A stretch of 64,000 bases of DNA from Paenarthrobacter sp. AR 02 (GCF_021538675.1 NZ_JAJUKH010000005.1:124001-188000); one strand, 5' to 3'; shown: positions 27,101-38,015, counted from the stretch's first letter. The notes: generated from the sequence alone by a model not told the origin. Numbers and translations are program-made.

Positions 27101-29908
27101 ATGAGCACTGTGGACAGCTTCGGTTCCAAAGGCGTACTGAATGTAGCCGGCACCGATTATGAAATTTTCCGGTTGAACTCCGTAGAAGGCGCTGACAGCC
27201 TTCCGTTCAGCCTTAAGGTATTGCTTGAAAACCTCCTGCGGACTGAGGATGGGGCCAACATTACGGCCGACCATGTCCGCGCCCTGGCCGGTTGGGATCC
27301 CAATGCGGAGCCCGACACGGAAATCCAGTTCACCCCGGCACGAGTCATCATGCAGGACTTCACCGGTGTTCCCTGCATCGTCGACCTCGCCACCATGCGC
27401 GAAGCCGTCAAGGAACTCGGTGGGGATCCGAAGCGCGTCAACCCGTTGGCGCCTGCAGAAATGGTCATCGACCACTCCGTCCAGATCGACGCCTTCGGTA
27501 ACTCCGGCGCGCTGGAGCGCAACATGGAGATCGAATACCAGCGCAATGGTGAGCGCTACCAGTTCCTTCGCTGGGGCCAGACCGCCTTCAACGACTTCAA
27601 GGTCGTTCCCCCTGGAACCGGCATCGTCCACCAGGTCAACATCGAGTACTTGGCACGCACCGTCATGACCCGTGAGGTCGACGGAGTCCTCCGCGCCTAC
27701 CCCGACACCTGTGTCGGTACGGACTCGCACACCACCATGGTCAACGGCCTGGGCATCCTGGGCTGGGGCGTTGGCGGCATCGAAGCCGAGGCGGCGATGC
27801 TCGGCCAGCCCGTCTCCATGCTGATTCCCCGCGTTGTAGGCTTCAAGCTCAACGGCAGCATCCCCGCAGGCGCCACCGCTACTGACGTCGTCCTGACCAT
27901 CACCGAAATGCTGCGCAAGCACGGCGTCGTGGGCAAGTTCGTCGAGTTCTACGGCGAAGGCGTCGCAGCTGTGCCGCTGGCCAACCGCGCCACCATCGGC
28001 AACATGAGCCCGGAATTCGGTTCCACGGCTGCCATGTTCCCGATCGACGACGTCACGCTGGACTACCTGCGCCTGACCGGCCGCTCCGAAGCGAATGTCG
28101 CCCTCGTGGAGGCATACGCCAAGGAACAGGGCCTCTGGCACAATCCTTCCCGCGAACTTCGTTTCTCGGAGTTCCTCGAGCTGGACCTGTCCACCGTTGT
28201 TCCGTCCATCTCGGGCCCCAAGCGTCCCCAGGACCGCATCGAGCTCACGGATGCCAAGGAACAGTTCCGCAAGGACATCCACAACTACGTCGCCATCGAA
28301 GACGGCAGCGTGGACGAGTCACTGGACGAATCCTTCCCGGCTTCGGACGCCCCATCCTTCACGCACGCCGACTCGCACACCACGGAAACCAGCCGGGTCT
28401 TCTCGGCCGCCAACGGTGCGCATGGCCGTCCGTCCTCCCCGGTCAAGGTCACCACGGCTGACGGCCGTGAGTTCGAACTGGACCACGGCGCAGTGTCGAT
28501 CGCTTCGATCACGTCCTGCACCAACACGTCCAACCCTTCGGTCATGCTTGCGGCTGCCCTCCTGGCCCGCAACGCCGTGGACAAGGGCCTGACGTCCAAG
28601 CCGTGGGTCAAAACCTCCGTAGCCCCGGGCTCGAAGGTCGTCACGGACTACTACGAGAAGTCTGGCCTCACGCCGTACCTGGAGAAGCTTGGCTTCTACA
28701 TCGTTGGTTATGGCTGCGCCACCTGCATCGGTAACTCCGGCCCGCTGGAGCCGGAAATCTCCGAAGCCATCCAGGCCAACGACCTCTCCGTCACCGCAGT
28801 GCTCTCGGGCAACCGCAACTTCGAAGGCCGTATCAACCCGGACGTCAAGATGAACTACCTGGCCTCTCCGCCGCTGGTCATCGCCTACGCCCTGGCCGGT
28901 ACCATGGACTTCGACTTCGACACCGATTCCCTGGGCACCGACTCCGAGGGCAACGAGGTCTTCCTCAAGGACATCTGGCCGAACCCCACTGAGGTGCAGG
29001 AAGTCATCGACTCCTCCATCGACGAGGGCATGTTTGCCAAGGGTTACGAAGGCGTCTTCGACGGCGACGAGCGCTGGAAGGCGCTCGACACGCCCGCCGG
29101 CGACACCTTCGTGTGGGCCGAGGATTCCACGTACGTACGGAAGCCCCCATACTTCGAAGGCATGAAGGCCCAGCCGGATCCCGTCCAGGACATCTCGGGC
29201 GCACGTGTGCTCCTGAAGCTTGGCGATTCCGTCACCACGGACCACATCTCCCCGGCAGGTTCCTTCAAGTCGGACACCCCGGCTGGACAGTACCTCCTGG
29301 CCAACGGCGTGGAGCGCAAGGACTTCAACTCCTACGGCTCACGCCGTGGCAACCACGAGGTCATGATCCGCGGTACGTTCGCCAACATCCGCATCAAGAA
29401 CCAGCTCCTGGACGGTGTTGAGGGTGGCTTCACCCGCGACTTCAGCCAGGAAGGCGCACCGCAGGCATACGTCTACGACGCCGCCCAGAACTACCAGGCA
29501 GCCGGCACTCCGCTGGTAGTCCTGGCAGGCAAGGAATACGGCTCCGGTTCGTCCCGCGACTGGGCAGCCAAGGGTACCGCGCTCCTGGGTGTCAAGGCTG
29601 TCGTTGCCGAAAGCTACGAGCGCATCCACCGTTCCAACCTGATCGGTATGGGTGTCCTCCCGCTCCAGTTCCCCGCTGGCGAGTCGGCAGCAACGCTGGG
29701 CTTGACCGGAACGGAAACGTTCTCCGTCGAGGGCGTCACCGAGCTGAACAACGGCACCACGCCGAAGACGCTCAAGGTGACGGCCACGGCCGAAGATGGA
29801 TCCGCCAAGTCCTTCGATGCCGTACTGCGTATCGATACCCCGGGCGAAGCGGACTACTACCGCAACGGAGGCATCCTGCAGTACGTCCTCCGCCAGATCT
29901 CCGCATAA
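27101..29908 (+). CDS. acnA: Aconitate hydratase A
   Basis: 935 residues, the monomeric AcnA/IRP type, interconverting citrate and isocitrate in the TCA cycle. The 4Fe-4S cysteines are in [11 protein letters not shown] and CATCIGNSG; the substrate-binding SRDWAAKG and the GVLPLQFP region are intact, so it should be active. ATG at 27101 after GAGAGGAGTCCTGCC. The 232-base gap before it includes the methyltransferase hairpin and an unassigned control region. In corynebacteria acn is regulated by AcnR and iron; no such regulator gene is next to it here. An insert near residue 400 (rich in Ser and Asp) is usual in actinobacteria. Confidence 0.97.
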   Translation: MSTVDSFGSKGVLNVAGTDYEIFRLNSVEGADSLPFSLKVLLENLLRTEDGANITADHVRALAGWDPNAEPDTEIQFTPARVIMQDFTGVPCIVDLATMREAVKELGGDPKRVNPLAPAEMVIDHSVQIDAFGNSGALERNMEIEYQRNGERYQFLRWGQTAFNDFKVVPPGTGIVHQVNIEYLARTVMTREVDGVLRAYPDTCVGTDSHTTMVNGLGILGWGVGGIEAEAAMLGQPVSMLIPRVVGFKLNGSIPAGATATDVVLTITEMLRKHGVVGKFVEFYGEGVAAVPLANRATIGNMSPEFGSTAAMFPIDDVTLDYLRLTGRSEANVALVEAYAKEQGLWHNPSRELRFSEFLELDLSTVVPSISGPKRPQDRIELTDAKEQFRKDIHNYVAIEDGSVDESLDESFPASDAPSFTHADSHTTETSRVFSAANGAHGRPSSPVKVTTADGREFELDHGAVSIASITSCTNTSNPSVMLAAALLARNAVDKGLTSKPWVKTSVAPGSKVVTDYYEKSGLTPYLEKLGFYIVGYGCATCIGNSGPLEPEISEAIQANDLSVTAVLSGNRNFEGRINPDVKMNYLASPPLVIAYALAGTMDFDFDTDSLGTDSEGNEVFLKDIWPNPTEVQEVIDSSIDEGMFAKGYEGVFDGDERWKALDTPAGDTFVWAEDSTYVRKPPYFEGMKAQPDPVQDISGARVLLKLGDSVTTDHISPAGSFKSDTPAGQYLLANGVERKDFNSYGSRRGNHEVMIRGTFANIRIKNQLLDGVEGGFTRDFSQEGAPQAYVYDAAQNYQAAGTPLVVLAGKEYGSGSSRDWAAKGTALLGVKAVVAESYERIHRSNLIGMGVLPLQFPAGESAATLGLTGTETFSVEGVTELNNGTTPKTLKVTATAEDGSAKSFDAVLRIDTPGEADYYRNGGILQYVLRQISA

Positions 29909-29944
29909 GGAACACGCTGGTTTTCAGCTGATTCCGAGTGCCAG

Positions 29945-29980
29945 ACAGCCCCGGCCGGTCGCCTGACCAGCCGGGGCTGT
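29945..29980 (+). terminator. Hairpin terminator after acnA
   Basis: ACAGCCCCGGC, a 14-base loop that can itself pair GGTC with GACC, then GCCGGGGCTGT: 11 perfect pairs followed by a short TTGG. Good stem, poor T-run. Confidence 0.65.
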
Positions 29981-30085
29981 TGGCGTCCGGAACACACCCG
30001 TCCGCGAGCCGCCTGCGCGTGAAACGCGCGGAAGCCGGGCACGCGCTAAAGTTAACAAGCACGTCATACACCCTAAGGAGGGCCG

Positions 30086-32059
30086 TTGGGACTTTTGGAA
30101 GCCGTCAAGGATCCACAGGACCTGGCCAAACTGTCCGGCACCGAGCTGGAACAACTGGCCGGAGAAATCAGGGCATTCCTGATCACCAACGTAGCCGCCA
30201 CAGGTGGACACCTGGGACCCAACCTGGGCGTTGTGGAACTGACGCTCGCTATCCACAGGATCTTTGAGTCCCCGCGGGACAGCATTGTTTTTGACACCGG
30301 TCACCAGTCCTACGTGCACAAGCTCCTCACGGGCCGGCAGGACTTCAGCACGCTCCGCCAGCAAGGCGGACTCTCGGGCTATCCGGAACGCGCCGAATCC
30401 GAACACGACATCGTGGAGAGCTCGCACGCTTCCTCGTCTCTGTCGTGGGCTGATGGTATTTCGCGCGCCCGCCAACTGACCGGCGAAGGTGACCGGTTCG
30501 TCGTCGCGGTGGTCGGTGACGGCGCGTTGACCGGCGGCATGACGTGGGAAGCGATCAACAACATTGCCGCGGACAAGCGGCGTCGGGTCGTCATCGTTGT
30601 CAACGACAACGGACGTTCCTACGCCCCCACTGTCGGTGGCTTTGCCGATTACCTGGCGTCCCTGCGCCCCACCATCGATTCGCTGCGGACAGCCCCGGCT
30701 TATGAGGGCATGCTCGATTGGTGGAAGAAGAGGCTGCAGAACGGCGGCCCGGCGGGCCAGTTCACCTACAAGAGCCTGCATGCCATGAAAAAGGGCATCA
30801 AGGACTGGTGGGCCCCGCAAGGCATGTTCGAAGACCTGGGCATGAAATACATCGGCCCTGTCGACGGGCATAACCTCCAGGCCATGGAACATGCGCTCAG
30901 CACGGCGAAGGCGTACGGGGGCCCTGTGATCGTGCACGCCATGACGGAGAAGGGCCACGGCTACGCGCCGGCCCTCGCCAACGAGGCTGACCAATTCCAC
31001 GCGGTGGGCATCATCGACCCCGAAACGGGCGAATCCACTGAGATGCCCGGTGCCAGGTCCTGGACGTCGGTGTTCGCTGAGGAGATCGCCGACATCGCCG
31101 ACGAACGCCCCGACATCGTGGGGATCACCGGAGCCATGCTCATTCCGGTCGGCTTGCACAAGTTTGCTGAGCGCCATCCGGAGCGCGTCATCGACGTCGG
31201 TATCGCGGAGCAGCACGCACTGACTTCCGCCGCGGGCATGGCCTTTGGCGGTCTCCACCCCGTTGTGGCGGTGTACGCCACGTTCCTCAACCGCGCCTTC
31301 GACCAGCTCCTCATGGATGTGGCGCTTCACAAGGCCGGCGTGACCATCGTCCTGGACCGGGCTGGGGTCACCGGCCCGGACGGGCCCAGCCATCACGGCA
31401 TGTGGGATATGGCTATGGTCCAGATTGTTCCCGGACTTCACTTGGCTGCTCCACGCGACGCTTCCCGGCTCCGTGGGGAACTCCGCGAAGCCGTGGCCAT
31501 TAACGACGCCCCCACCGTGGTCCGGATCTCCAAGGGCAGCGTCGGTTCTGAAGTCGAGGCCATTGAGCGCCTGCATGACGGCGTGGACATCCTCGCCCGA
31601 CGACCCGAGGGTTCAACCGAGAACGACGTCCTGATCGTCAGCGTTGGTGCCATGTCGGAAATCGCTCTCGACGTCGCCGATCGCCTGGGCGCCCAAGGCA
31701 TCAGTTCCACGGTGGTCGACCCCCGTTGGGTATTGCCGGTCCGCAAGTCCATCATCGCCCTGGCCGCCCGCCACCGACTGGTCATCTGCATCGAAGACGG
31801 CGTACGGGCCGGGGGGGTCGGTTCCCGGATCCGGCAAGAAATGCGCGCCGCGGGCGTTGATACCGCCCTCAACGAGGTTGGGCTTCCTGTCGAGTTCCTG
31901 GTGCATGGAGCGCGGAGCCAGGTTTTGGAGCGCGTGGGACTCACTGCCCAGAAAATAACCCACGACGTCGTAGCCCAGGTTTTGGGGACAAAGGTCCCGT
32001 TTGCCCGGCCGTTGCCGGGCCAGGAGCACCCCACCACCGGAAGTATGCCCACCCTGTGA
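30086..32059 (+). CDS. dxs: 1-deoxy-D-xylulose-5-phosphate synthase
   Basis: 657 residues, thiamine-diphosphate enzyme that condenses pyruvate and glyceraldehyde 3-phosphate in the first step of the MEP isoprenoid pathway. Seen: [12 protein letters not shown], the ThDP motif [16 protein letters not shown] (about 152-167), VDGHN, and the transketolase pyrimidine domain with DVGIAEQHA. The start is a TTG at 30086 eight bases after AAGGAGGG. Its stop overlaps the GTG of the DUF402 gene (GTGA), so dxs heads a small operon. Confidence 0.96.
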   Translation: MGLLEAVKDPQDLAKLSGTELEQLAGEIRAFLITNVAATGGHLGPNLGVVELTLAIHRIFESPRDSIVFDTGHQSYVHKLLTGRQDFSTLRQQGGLSGYPERAESEHDIVESSHASSSLSWADGISRARQLTGEGDRFVVAVVGDGALTGGMTWEAINNIAADKRRRVVIVVNDNGRSYAPTVGGFADYLASLRPTIDSLRTAPAYEGMLDWWKKRLQNGGPAGQFTYKSLHAMKKGIKDWWAPQGMFEDLGMKYIGPVDGHNLQAMEHALSTAKAYGGPVIVHAMTEKGHGYAPALANEADQFHAVGIIDPETGESTEMPGARSWTSVFAEEIADIADERPDIVGITGAMLIPVGLHKFAERHPERVIDVGIAEQHALTSAAGMAFGGLHPVVAVYATFLNRAFDQLLMDVALHKAGVTIVLDRAGVTGPDGPSHHGMWDMAMVQIVPGLHLAAPRDASRLRGELREAVAINDAPTVVRISKGSVGSEVEAIERLHDGVDILARRPEGSTENDVLIVSVGAMSEIALDVADRLGAQGISSTVVDPRWVLPVRKSIIALAARHRLVICIEDGVRAGGVGSRIRQEMRAAGVDTALNEVGLPVEFLVHGARSQVLERVGLTAQKITHDVVAQVLGTKVPFARPLPGQEHPTTGSMPTL

Positions 32060-32625
32060 GCGGGGACCGCGGGCCGGGCTCACTGCAGCCCGGCGACCTC
32101 GTGGTGTCGAGGAACCGGAAATGGAACGGCAAGGCCCACTGGGTGGTCCCGGGAACCTACCTGGGCGAGGACATCCACGGCTGGTGGGTCTTCCAAGGGG
32201 CTGGGGAATTCTGTTCCCGTCCGGGCGCGGCCTTCTATACGGCGTCGGACGCGGTCCTGCTCATCCCCCGCACGGGGGAGTACGTGGCGACCTTCTATGA
32301 CGACAGCTACCCCGGCGATTTCCGGATCTACGTGGACCTCGCCACTGCCCATGGCTGGAATCAACTGAAACCGGGCGTGACCGAGTTTCATATGATCGAC
32401 ATGGACCTGGACGTCATCCGCTCCACCAAGCACGGCGTTTTCGTGGATGACGAAGACGAATTCGAACAGCATCGGACCGACATGGCGTACCCGGAAACCA
32501 CGGTTGCGGCCATGCGGGCGGAATGCGCTGCCCTTTTCCAGGCGGTACAACAAATGGAAGCCCCCTTCGACATGGCCGGTGCCGGCAGCACCAGCGCAGA
32601 GTGGTTCAGGAAAGGACGAGCATGA
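32056..32625 (+). CDS. DUF402 family protein
   Basis: 189 residues. The DUF402 core is [17 protein letters not shown]...[15 protein letters not shown], with a later acidic [19 protein letters not shown]402/FomD-like proteins include nucleotide diphosphatases; the conserved Asp/Glu pattern fits a metal-dependent phosphatase. GTG start coupled to dxs by GTGA; stop coupled to the next gene by ATGA. Product role in the isoprenoid context is not known. Confidence 0.82.
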   Translation: MSGDRGPGSLQPGDLVVSRNRKWNGKAHWVVPGTYLGEDIHGWWVFQGAGEFCSRPGAAFYTASDAVLLIPRTGEYVATFYDDSYPGDFRIYVDLATAHGWNQLKPGVTEFHMIDMDLDVIRSTKHGVFVDDEDEFEQHRTDMAYPETTVAAMRAECAALFQAVQQMEAPFDMAGAGSTSAEWFRKGRA

Positions 32626-33182
32626 GCGGCATTATCCGCACGTACAAGCGCGACGACGACGGGGTTCTTCACTTCCGGGAAGCCTGGTACGACGACGAGG
32701 ACCAGCAGTTCGTCATCAATCACGGAGTGGTCGGCCACCAGAGCAGCACCGATGAAACCGCCGTCGACGACGATTCCTCCGTGGAAGGTCTCATGGCGGC
32801 CTTTGCCGCGCAATGCGAAGAAGACGGCTATGCGGAAATTCCCGAATCCGAACAGTTCTGGGTGGTGGCACAGCTGGCCCTCAAGACCAAGGAGGGTACC
32901 GAGCGGGACCGCCACCTCGAACGCAAGGCCAAGACTGCGCTGACCGCCGAACTGGCGTGGCGGGGCCTTGGTGTGGTGGACCGTTCTGAAATCGGCAACT
33001 CCCGGCTGAACATCTTCTGCCTCTGCCCGGACGTCAACAAAGCCGTGAACGCCATCAAGATCTGTGTCCGCGGTGAAGACCTGGACTTCACCAAGCTCAC
33101 CATCGCTGCGGCCCCGCACAGTGACCCGAGCGCTTTCAAGATTAAGCACTCGCCGAAGCAAGGTGTGGGCTTTACTCTCTAA
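32622..33182 (+). CDS. Conserved hypothetical protein downstream of dxs
   Basis: 186 residues that I do not recognise. Begins [26 protein letters not shown]; soluble, acidic in the first half, with a C-terminal part rich in short beta-like segments (RLNIFCLCPDVNKAVNAIKICV) that could be a ferredoxin-like fold. ATG overlaps the DUF402 stop (ATGA) and AAAGGACGAGC precedes it, so it is a genuine translated partner of dxs-DUF402. No membrane segment or signal peptide. Confidence 0.75.
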   Translation: MSGIIRTYKRDDDGVLHFREAWYDDEDQQFVINHGVVGHQSSTDETAVDDDSSVEGLMAAFAAQCEEDGYAEIPESEQFWVVAQLALKTKEGTERDRHLERKAKTALTAELAWRGLGVVDRSEIGNSRLNIFCLCPDVNKAVNAIKICVRGEDLDFTKLTIAAAPHSDPSAFKIKHSPKQGVGFTL

Positions 33183-33215
33183 GTAAGCACCATTGCGCCC
33201 AGAAGGGATCACTCC

Positions 33216-33434
33216 ATGTCGTCCAAAAGCAATTGGCCCGGCCATACCCCCTTGCCCAAAGGCCTTGCGGCGCCGGCGAAGCGTGCGTTGGCCCACGAGG
33301 GGATCGAGACTCTGGAGCAGCTGGCCGAATTCGGCGAGTTGAAAGCCACCAAACTCCATGGGATGGGACCCGTGGCCATTGCCCAGCTTGAGGACGCCAT
33401 GGAGGAATCGGGAATCACCTACGGCCGGAGCTAG
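33216..33434 (+). CDS. Small helix-hairpin-helix protein
   Basis: 72 residues. APAKRALAHEGIETLEQLAEF...KLHGMGPVAIAQLEDAM matches the helix-hairpin-helix of the RNA polymerase alpha C-terminal domain type, so it may bind DNA. The ribosome site AGAAGGGATC precedes the ATG. It follows the dxs operon by 33 bases; small proteins of this kind are often annotated only as DNA-binding. Function unknown. Confidence 0.78.
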   Translation: MSSKSNWPGHTPLPKGLAAPAKRALAHEGIETLEQLAEFGELKATKLHGMGPVAIAQLEDAMEESGITYGRS

Positions 33435-33484
33435 CGGGCAGGGTGTTTGTTGCCTGGGGTTACTAGCTGCTTGGATCGCCGATA

Positions 33485-33490
33485 TAGGCT
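33485..33490 (+). promoter_or_regulatory. -10 element of a leaderless promoter
   Basis: TAGGCT (within TATAGGCT) six bases before the ATG at 33497, the same hexamer and spacing as at 11595. No Shine-Dalgarno sequence lies between. Confidence 0.5.
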
Positions 33491-33496
33491 GAACCC

Positions 33497-34474
33497 ATGA
33501 CTGAATACCGACGCCTTGGCCATTCCGGATTGACCGTGTCAGTAGTTGGACTGGGCTGTAACAACCTGGGCCGTGCCAACACACCTACGGAGACGCAGGA
33601 AGGCACGGACGCGGTCGTCCATGCTGCCCTGGACGCGGGGGTGACGTTCTTCGATGTTGCCGACGTGTACGGCCGTGAGCCCGGACTGAGCGAGACCATG
33701 TTGGGCAGGGCTTTGAAGGGCCGCCGCGACGACGTCGTGATCGGCACCAAGTTCGGCATGGACATGGGCGGAGTCAACGGCAACGATTTTGGCGCCCGCG
33801 GTTCGCGCCGGTACATCGTGAAGGCCGCCGAGGCATCGCTTCGCCGGCTGGGCACGGATTGGATCGACCTCTACCAGTTCCACACCCCGGACCCCCGGAC
33901 TCCCATCGACGAAACGTTGGCTGCTTTGGATGACCTGGTTTCCAGCGGCAAGGTCCGTTACATCGGCCATTCCAACTTTGCCGGCTGGCAGATCGCCGAG
34001 GCAGAGTATGTTGCCCGCCAGGCCGGCGGAACCCGCTTCATTTCCACGCAGAACCACTACAACCTGCTGGACCGGCGTGCCGAGCTCGAAGTCCTCCCCG
34101 CGGCCGGAGCTTTCTCCCTGGGTGTCCTGCCGTACTTCCCGTTGGCCAACGGGCTGCTCACCGGAAAGTACTCGGCGGGGAAGGCACCCGAAGGCTCGCG
34201 GCTGAGCCATACACGCACCAATCTGGTCCACGACGCGGACTGGGAGCAGCTGGGTCGCTTCGGCCAGTTCGCCAAGGAGCGGGACATCACCGAACTTCAG
34301 CTCGCATTCTCCTGGCTGGCCGCCCAGCCTGGTGTCAGCAGCGTCATCGCCGGGGCCACGCGTCCCGAGCAGATCCGCCAGAACGCCGAAGCCGTACGCT
34401 GGGTCCCCACTCAGGACGACCGGGCAGAACTGGACGACATCTTCCCGAGGGCCCCGAAGGTCGCCCTCTTCTAG
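33497..34474 (+). CDS. Aldo/keto reductase
   Basis: 325 residues, NADPH-dependent oxidoreductase with a TIM barrel. The catalytic tetrad is visible as DVADVYG (Asp and Tyr), GTKFG (Lys) and YQFHTPD (His); the NADPH-binding C-terminal SSVIAGATRPEQI is intact. Close to the YajO/Tas branch. Monocistronic, with a strong terminator after it. The substrate cannot be told from sequence. Confidence 0.92.
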   Translation: MTEYRRLGHSGLTVSVVGLGCNNLGRANTPTETQEGTDAVVHAALDAGVTFFDVADVYGREPGLSETMLGRALKGRRDDVVIGTKFGMDMGGVNGNDFGARGSRRYIVKAAEASLRRLGTDWIDLYQFHTPDPRTPIDETLAALDDLVSSGKVRYIGHSNFAGWQIAEAEYVARQAGGTRFISTQNHYNLLDRRAELEVLPAAGAFSLGVLPYFPLANGLLTGKYSAGKAPEGSRLSHTRTNLVHDADWEQLGRFGQFAKERDITELQLAFSWLAAQPGVSSVIAGATRPEQIRQNAEAVRWVPTQDDRAELDDIFPRAPKVALF

Positions 34475-34535
34475 CCCTCGCTCACATCCCGCCCGCTATC
34501 TTGCATCCCTCGCTCACAAAACAGCCCTAAAAGCA

Positions 34536-34575
34536 GAACGCTCCCTCACCGTGGTGAGGGAGCGTTCCGTTTTTT
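34536..34575. terminator. Bidirectional terminator, 15-bp perfect stem
   Basis: The inverted repeat has arms at 34536-34550 and 34553-34567, with 15 perfect pairs around GT. A T6 run follows on the + strand (34570-34575) and TGCTTTT on the - strand. It separates the aldo/keto reductase from the convergent fad genes. A partial copy of the arm (GAGCGTTCTGTTTTAG) lies just downstream at 34591-34606, and CCCTCGCTCACA occurs twice upstream, so the spacer may be an assembled repeat. Confidence 0.88.
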
Positions 34576-34602
34576 GCCTCGGGATTGCCTGAGCGTTCTG
34601 TT

Positions 34603-36747
34603 TTAGGCGGGGGCTGAAGCAACTCCCGGAGCAAGGAAGCGCTTGCCGTTGACTCGCTCCGAGGCGCCAACGCGGTCCAGGTACGGGGTGATCCCGCCCA
34701 GGAACATCGGCCAACCTGCGCCCATGATCACGCAGAGGTCAATGTCCTCGGGGCCGGCGACGACGCCTTCTGCCAGCATGAGCCCGATCTCTTCGGCCAA
34801 GGCGTCCTGGGTACGTCGCAGGACTTCTTCACCCGTGGACGGGGTGTTTCCAAAGGACATGATTGCGAGGGTCTCGGCTGGGATGGAGGGGGTTCCATCG
34901 GGGCCAGTGACCCACAGGGACTTCACGCCGTTGTCGATGAGCTTCTGCAGGTTCTGCGATACGGGGAATCGGTCGCCGAAGGCGGCATGCAGGGACTCCT
35001 GGACGTGCTGGGCCACTGGCAGGCCCACCATGGCGCTCAGGGTGAACGGTGACATGGGCAGGCCCATCGGCCGCAGCGCCGTGTCGGCCACCTCTGCCGG
35101 GGTTCCTTCGTCGAACGCTGCGATGACCTCGCCCATGAGGCGCAGGAGGATCCGGTTCACCACGAAAGCGGCGGCATCCTTGACCAGGACAGCGGTCTTC
35201 TTCAGTCCCTTGGCGAGTTCGAAAGCAGTGGCCAGGACGGCGTCGTCGGTCTTGGGCGCCCGCACGATCTCCAGGAGCGGCATCACGGCCACGGGGTTGA
35301 AGAAGTGGAAGCCCACCAGGCGCTCAGGGTGCTTCAGGTCTTCGGCCATGGCGGTCACGGACAGAGAAGACGTGTTCGTGGCGAGGATGCACTCGGGGGA
35401 GACGATCTCCTCTACCTCGGCGAAGACCTGCTTCTTGATGTGGAGTTCTTCGAAGACGGCTTCAATGACGAAGTCGGCGTCGGCGAAGGCTTCCTTGGAA
35501 ACGGAACCGGTCACCAGTGCCTTGGTCCTGTTGGCGGCGTCGGGCTTGATGCGCTTCTTGGCCAGCATCTTGTCCACCTCGGCGTGGACGTACGCCACGC
35601 CCTTGTCCACGCGGGCCTGGTCGATGTCGGTCATCACTACGGGCACCTTGAGCTGCCGGGCGAACAGCAATGCGAGTTGGCTGGCCATCAGTCCGGCGCC
35701 GACCACGCCGATCTTGGTTACAGGACGGGCGAGCTTACGGTCAGGGGCACCGGCAGGACGCTTGGAGCGCTTCTGCACCAGATCCAGGAACGCGTACACC
35801 GTGGAACGGAACTCGTCGGTCTGCATGAGTCCGGCGAGTGTCTCACATTCGAGTGCGGCGGACTCGGCCTGCGTCATGGTGCGGTTGGCTTCCATGACAT
35901 CCAGGACCTTGGCCGGCGCGGGGGAGGCATTGGAGGTCTTCGCCTCGACGAAGGCACGTCCTGCTGCGACCGACGCCGCCCACCGGGTGGCAACGCTTTC
36001 TTCGGTGGCGTCCACCGAGTTTTTCCGCTCAGGCGTGACCTCGCCGGAGATAACGCGCGCCGCCCATGCCAGCGACTGTTCAACGAAGTCGGCAGGTTCG
36101 AAGATCGCGTCGGCAACTCCGAGCTCGAAGGCCTGAGGTCCGGTGAGCGTCTTGTTGTTGCTCAGGGGGTTCTCGATCATCACCTTGACGGCGTTCTCCG
36201 GACCGATGAGGCGCGGGAGGATGTACACGCCGCCCCAGCCGGGGACCAGTCCGATGAAGGCCTCAGGAAGGGCAAGGGCACCAGCGCCGGTGGAGACTGT
36301 GCGGTAGGTGGACTGCAGTGCGATCTCGAGCCCGCCGCCCAAGGCGAGGCCGTTGATGAAGGCGAAGCTTGGAACGCCGAGGTCGGCGAGGGTGGCGTAG
36401 ACGGCGTGGCCGAGCTGGGCCATCCATAGTCCATGCTCGCGCTCTTTCAGCGTCTTCACAGCTGAAAGGTCCGCACCTGCCACCAGGAAGTATGGCTTGC
36501 CGGTTACGCCCACGCCCACGATTTCGCCCTTGGATGCCCGATCCTTGAGGCCGTCCAGGACGCCGCCGAGCTCAACCAGCGTGTTGGGGCCCAAAGTGGT
36601 GGGCTTGGAGTGGTCCAACCCGTTGTCGAGGGTAATCAGGGCGAACTTTCCCACGCCGCCCGGGAGGTCGATGTCCTGGACGTAGGAATGTGTGACGACT
36701 TCGTCGGGGAAGAGGGCGGCGAGCTTCTGGAATTCGGCGGCGCTCAT
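34603..36747 (-). CDS. fadB: Fatty acid oxidation multifunctional enzyme: enoyl-CoA hydratase / 3-hydroxyacyl-CoA dehydrogenase
   Basis: 714 residues. N-terminal crotonase domain (about 1-210) with the oxyanion loop VAGADLSAV and a catalytic LPEAFIGLVPGWGG; NAD-binding dehydrogenase from about 340 (IGVVGAGLMASQLALLFARQ), FHFFNPVAVMPLLEIV and the two C-terminal dehydrogenase domains. Carries out hydration and oxidation in beta-oxidation; its thiolase partner is the gene in front. ATG at 36747 overlaps the fadA stop by four bases (ATGA). The frame is open further upstream but that reads the fadA end. Confidence 0.93.
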   Translation of the reverse strand: MSAAEFQKLAALFPDEVVTHSYVQDIDLPGGVGKFALITLDNGLDHSKPTTLGPNTLVELGGVLDGLKDRASKGEIVGVGVTGKPYFLVAGADLSAVKTLKEREHGLWMAQLGHAVYATLADLGVPSFAFINGLALGGGLEIALQSTYRTVSTGAGALALPEAFIGLVPGWGGVYILPRLIGPENAVKVMIENPLSNNKTLTGPQAFELGVADAIFEPADFVEQSLAWAARVISGEVTPERKNSVDATEESVATRWAASVAAGRAFVEAKTSNASPAPAKVLDVMEANRTMTQAESAALECETLAGLMQTDEFRSTVYAFLDLVQKRSKRPAGAPDRKLARPVTKIGVVGAGLMASQLALLFARQLKVPVVMTDIDQARVDKGVAYVHAEVDKMLAKKRIKPDAANRTKALVTGSVSKEAFADADFVIEAVFEELHIKKQVFAEVEEIVSPECILATNTSSLSVTAMAEDLKHPERLVGFHFFNPVAVMPLLEIVRAPKTDDAVLATAFELAKGLKKTAVLVKDAAAFVVNRILLRLMGEVIAAFDEGTPAEVADTALRPMGLPMSPFTLSAMVGLPVAQHVQESLHAAFGDRFPVSQNLQKLIDNGVKSLWVTGPDGTPSIPAETLAIMSFGNTPSTGEEVLRRTQDALAEEIGLMLAEGVVAGPEDIDLCVIMGAGWPMFLGGITPYLDRVGASERVNGKRFLAPGVASAPA

Positions 36748-38015
36748 GCTGCGGCTCCTTCGGTGGTGGCAGTGGTGGCCTGGTCGGTGGCAAAAGATTC
36801 GTACTCGGCGTGGTGCGGGTTTTCCCAAATCACGGTGGCACCCATGCCCAGTCCGATGCACATGGTGGTGATGCCGTAGCGGACCGACGGGTCTTCCTCG
36901 AACTGGCGTGCGAGCTGGTTCATTAACCGAACGCCCGAGGAAGCCAGCGGATGGCCGACGGCGATCGCGCCACCGTAGCGGTTGACCCGGGGATCGTCGT
37001 CGGCAATGCCGAAGTGGTCAAGGAAACTCAGGACCTGGACGGCGAACGCTTCGTTGATTTCGAACAATCCGATGTCCTCGATGCCGAGGCCGGCGTTCCG
37101 GAGTGCTTTCTCCGTTGCGGGAACCGGGCCGATGCCCATGACTTCAGGCTCGACGCCGGCAAAGGCGTAGGAGACGAGGCGCATCTTGACCGGGAGCCCC
37201 AGTTCTTCGGCAGCATCGGCCGAGGCGAGCACCGCGGCCGTGGCGCCGTCGTTGAGCCCTGCGGCGTTGCCTGCGGTGACGCGCCCATGCGCGCGGAATG
37301 GTGTGCGGAGCCCTGCAAGGTCCTCAACCGTGGTCCCGGGGCGCGGGGGCTCGTCGGTGGTGTGGAGGGCCCAGCCCTGTCCGGGTTTTATGGTCGCGAC
37401 GGGTACCAGGTCGTGCTGGATTTGGCCGTTGGAGTAGGCGGCTGCCAGCTTCGCCTGGGATCCGGCGGCGTAGGCGTCGGTCCGCTCCTTGGTAATGGCG
37501 GGGAAGCGGTCGTGCAGGTTCTCGGCAGTGTTTCCCATGTTCAGGGCCGCCGGGTCCACGAGGCGCTCGGACATGAACCGCGGATTGGGGTCCGCTCCAG
37601 CCCCCATGGGGTGGTTTCCCATATGTTCGACGCCGCCTGCGATGACGACGTCGTAGGCACCGAAGCCGATGCCACTCGCCGTCGTCGTGACTGCTGTCAT
37701 GGCTCCCGCGCACATGCGGTCGATCGCGAAACCGGGAACTGTGCGGGGGAGTCCGGCCAGCAGGGCGGCAGTGCGGCCGATGGTAAGTCCCTGGTCCCCG
37801 GTCTGGGTGGTTGCCGCTATGGCGACCTCGTCCACACGGTCGGCGGGCAGTGACGGATTGCGCCGCATCAGTTCACGGATGCATTTCACCACGAGGTCAT
37901 CGGCGCGGGTTCCTGCATAGATGCCCTTTTCCCCGGCCTTGCCGAAGGGGGTACGGACTCCGTCGACGAAAACGACGTCGCGGATGTTCCTCTGGGCGCT
38001 GCGTGCTGGACTCAT
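36744..38015 (-). CDS. fadA: Acetyl-CoA C-acyltransferase (thiolase)
   Basis: 423 residues. Thiolase with nucleophile Cys in IDRMCAGAM (about 93), then GHPLASSG with the catalytic His, and the second Cys in TMCIGLGMG. Cleaves 3-ketoacyl-CoA in the last step of beta-oxidation. Upstream gene of fadA-fadB; reads from a promoter at 38084-38112 which overlaps a TetR-type palindrome. ATG at 38015 with CGAGGAGTTAATAC before it. Confidence 0.94.
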   Translation of the reverse strand: MSPARSAQRNIRDVVFVDGVRTPFGKAGEKGIYAGTRADDLVVKCIRELMRRNPSLPADRVDEVAIAATTQTGDQGLTIGRTAALLAGLPRTVPGFAIDRMCAGAMTAVTTTASGIGFGAYDVVIAGGVEHMGNHPMGAGADPNPRFMSERLVDPAALNMGNTAENLHDRFPAITKERTDAYAAGSQAKLAAAYSNGQIQHDLVPVATIKPGQGWALHTTDEPPRPGTTVEDLAGLRTPFRAHGRVTAGNAAGLNDGATAAVLASADAAEELGLPVKMRLVSYAFAGVEPEVMGIGPVPATEKALRNAGLGIEDIGLFEINEAFAVQVLSFLDHFGIADDDPRVNRYGGAIAVGHPLASSGVRLMNQLARQFEEDPSVRYGITTMCIGLGMGATVIWENPHHAEYESFATDQATTATTEGAAA

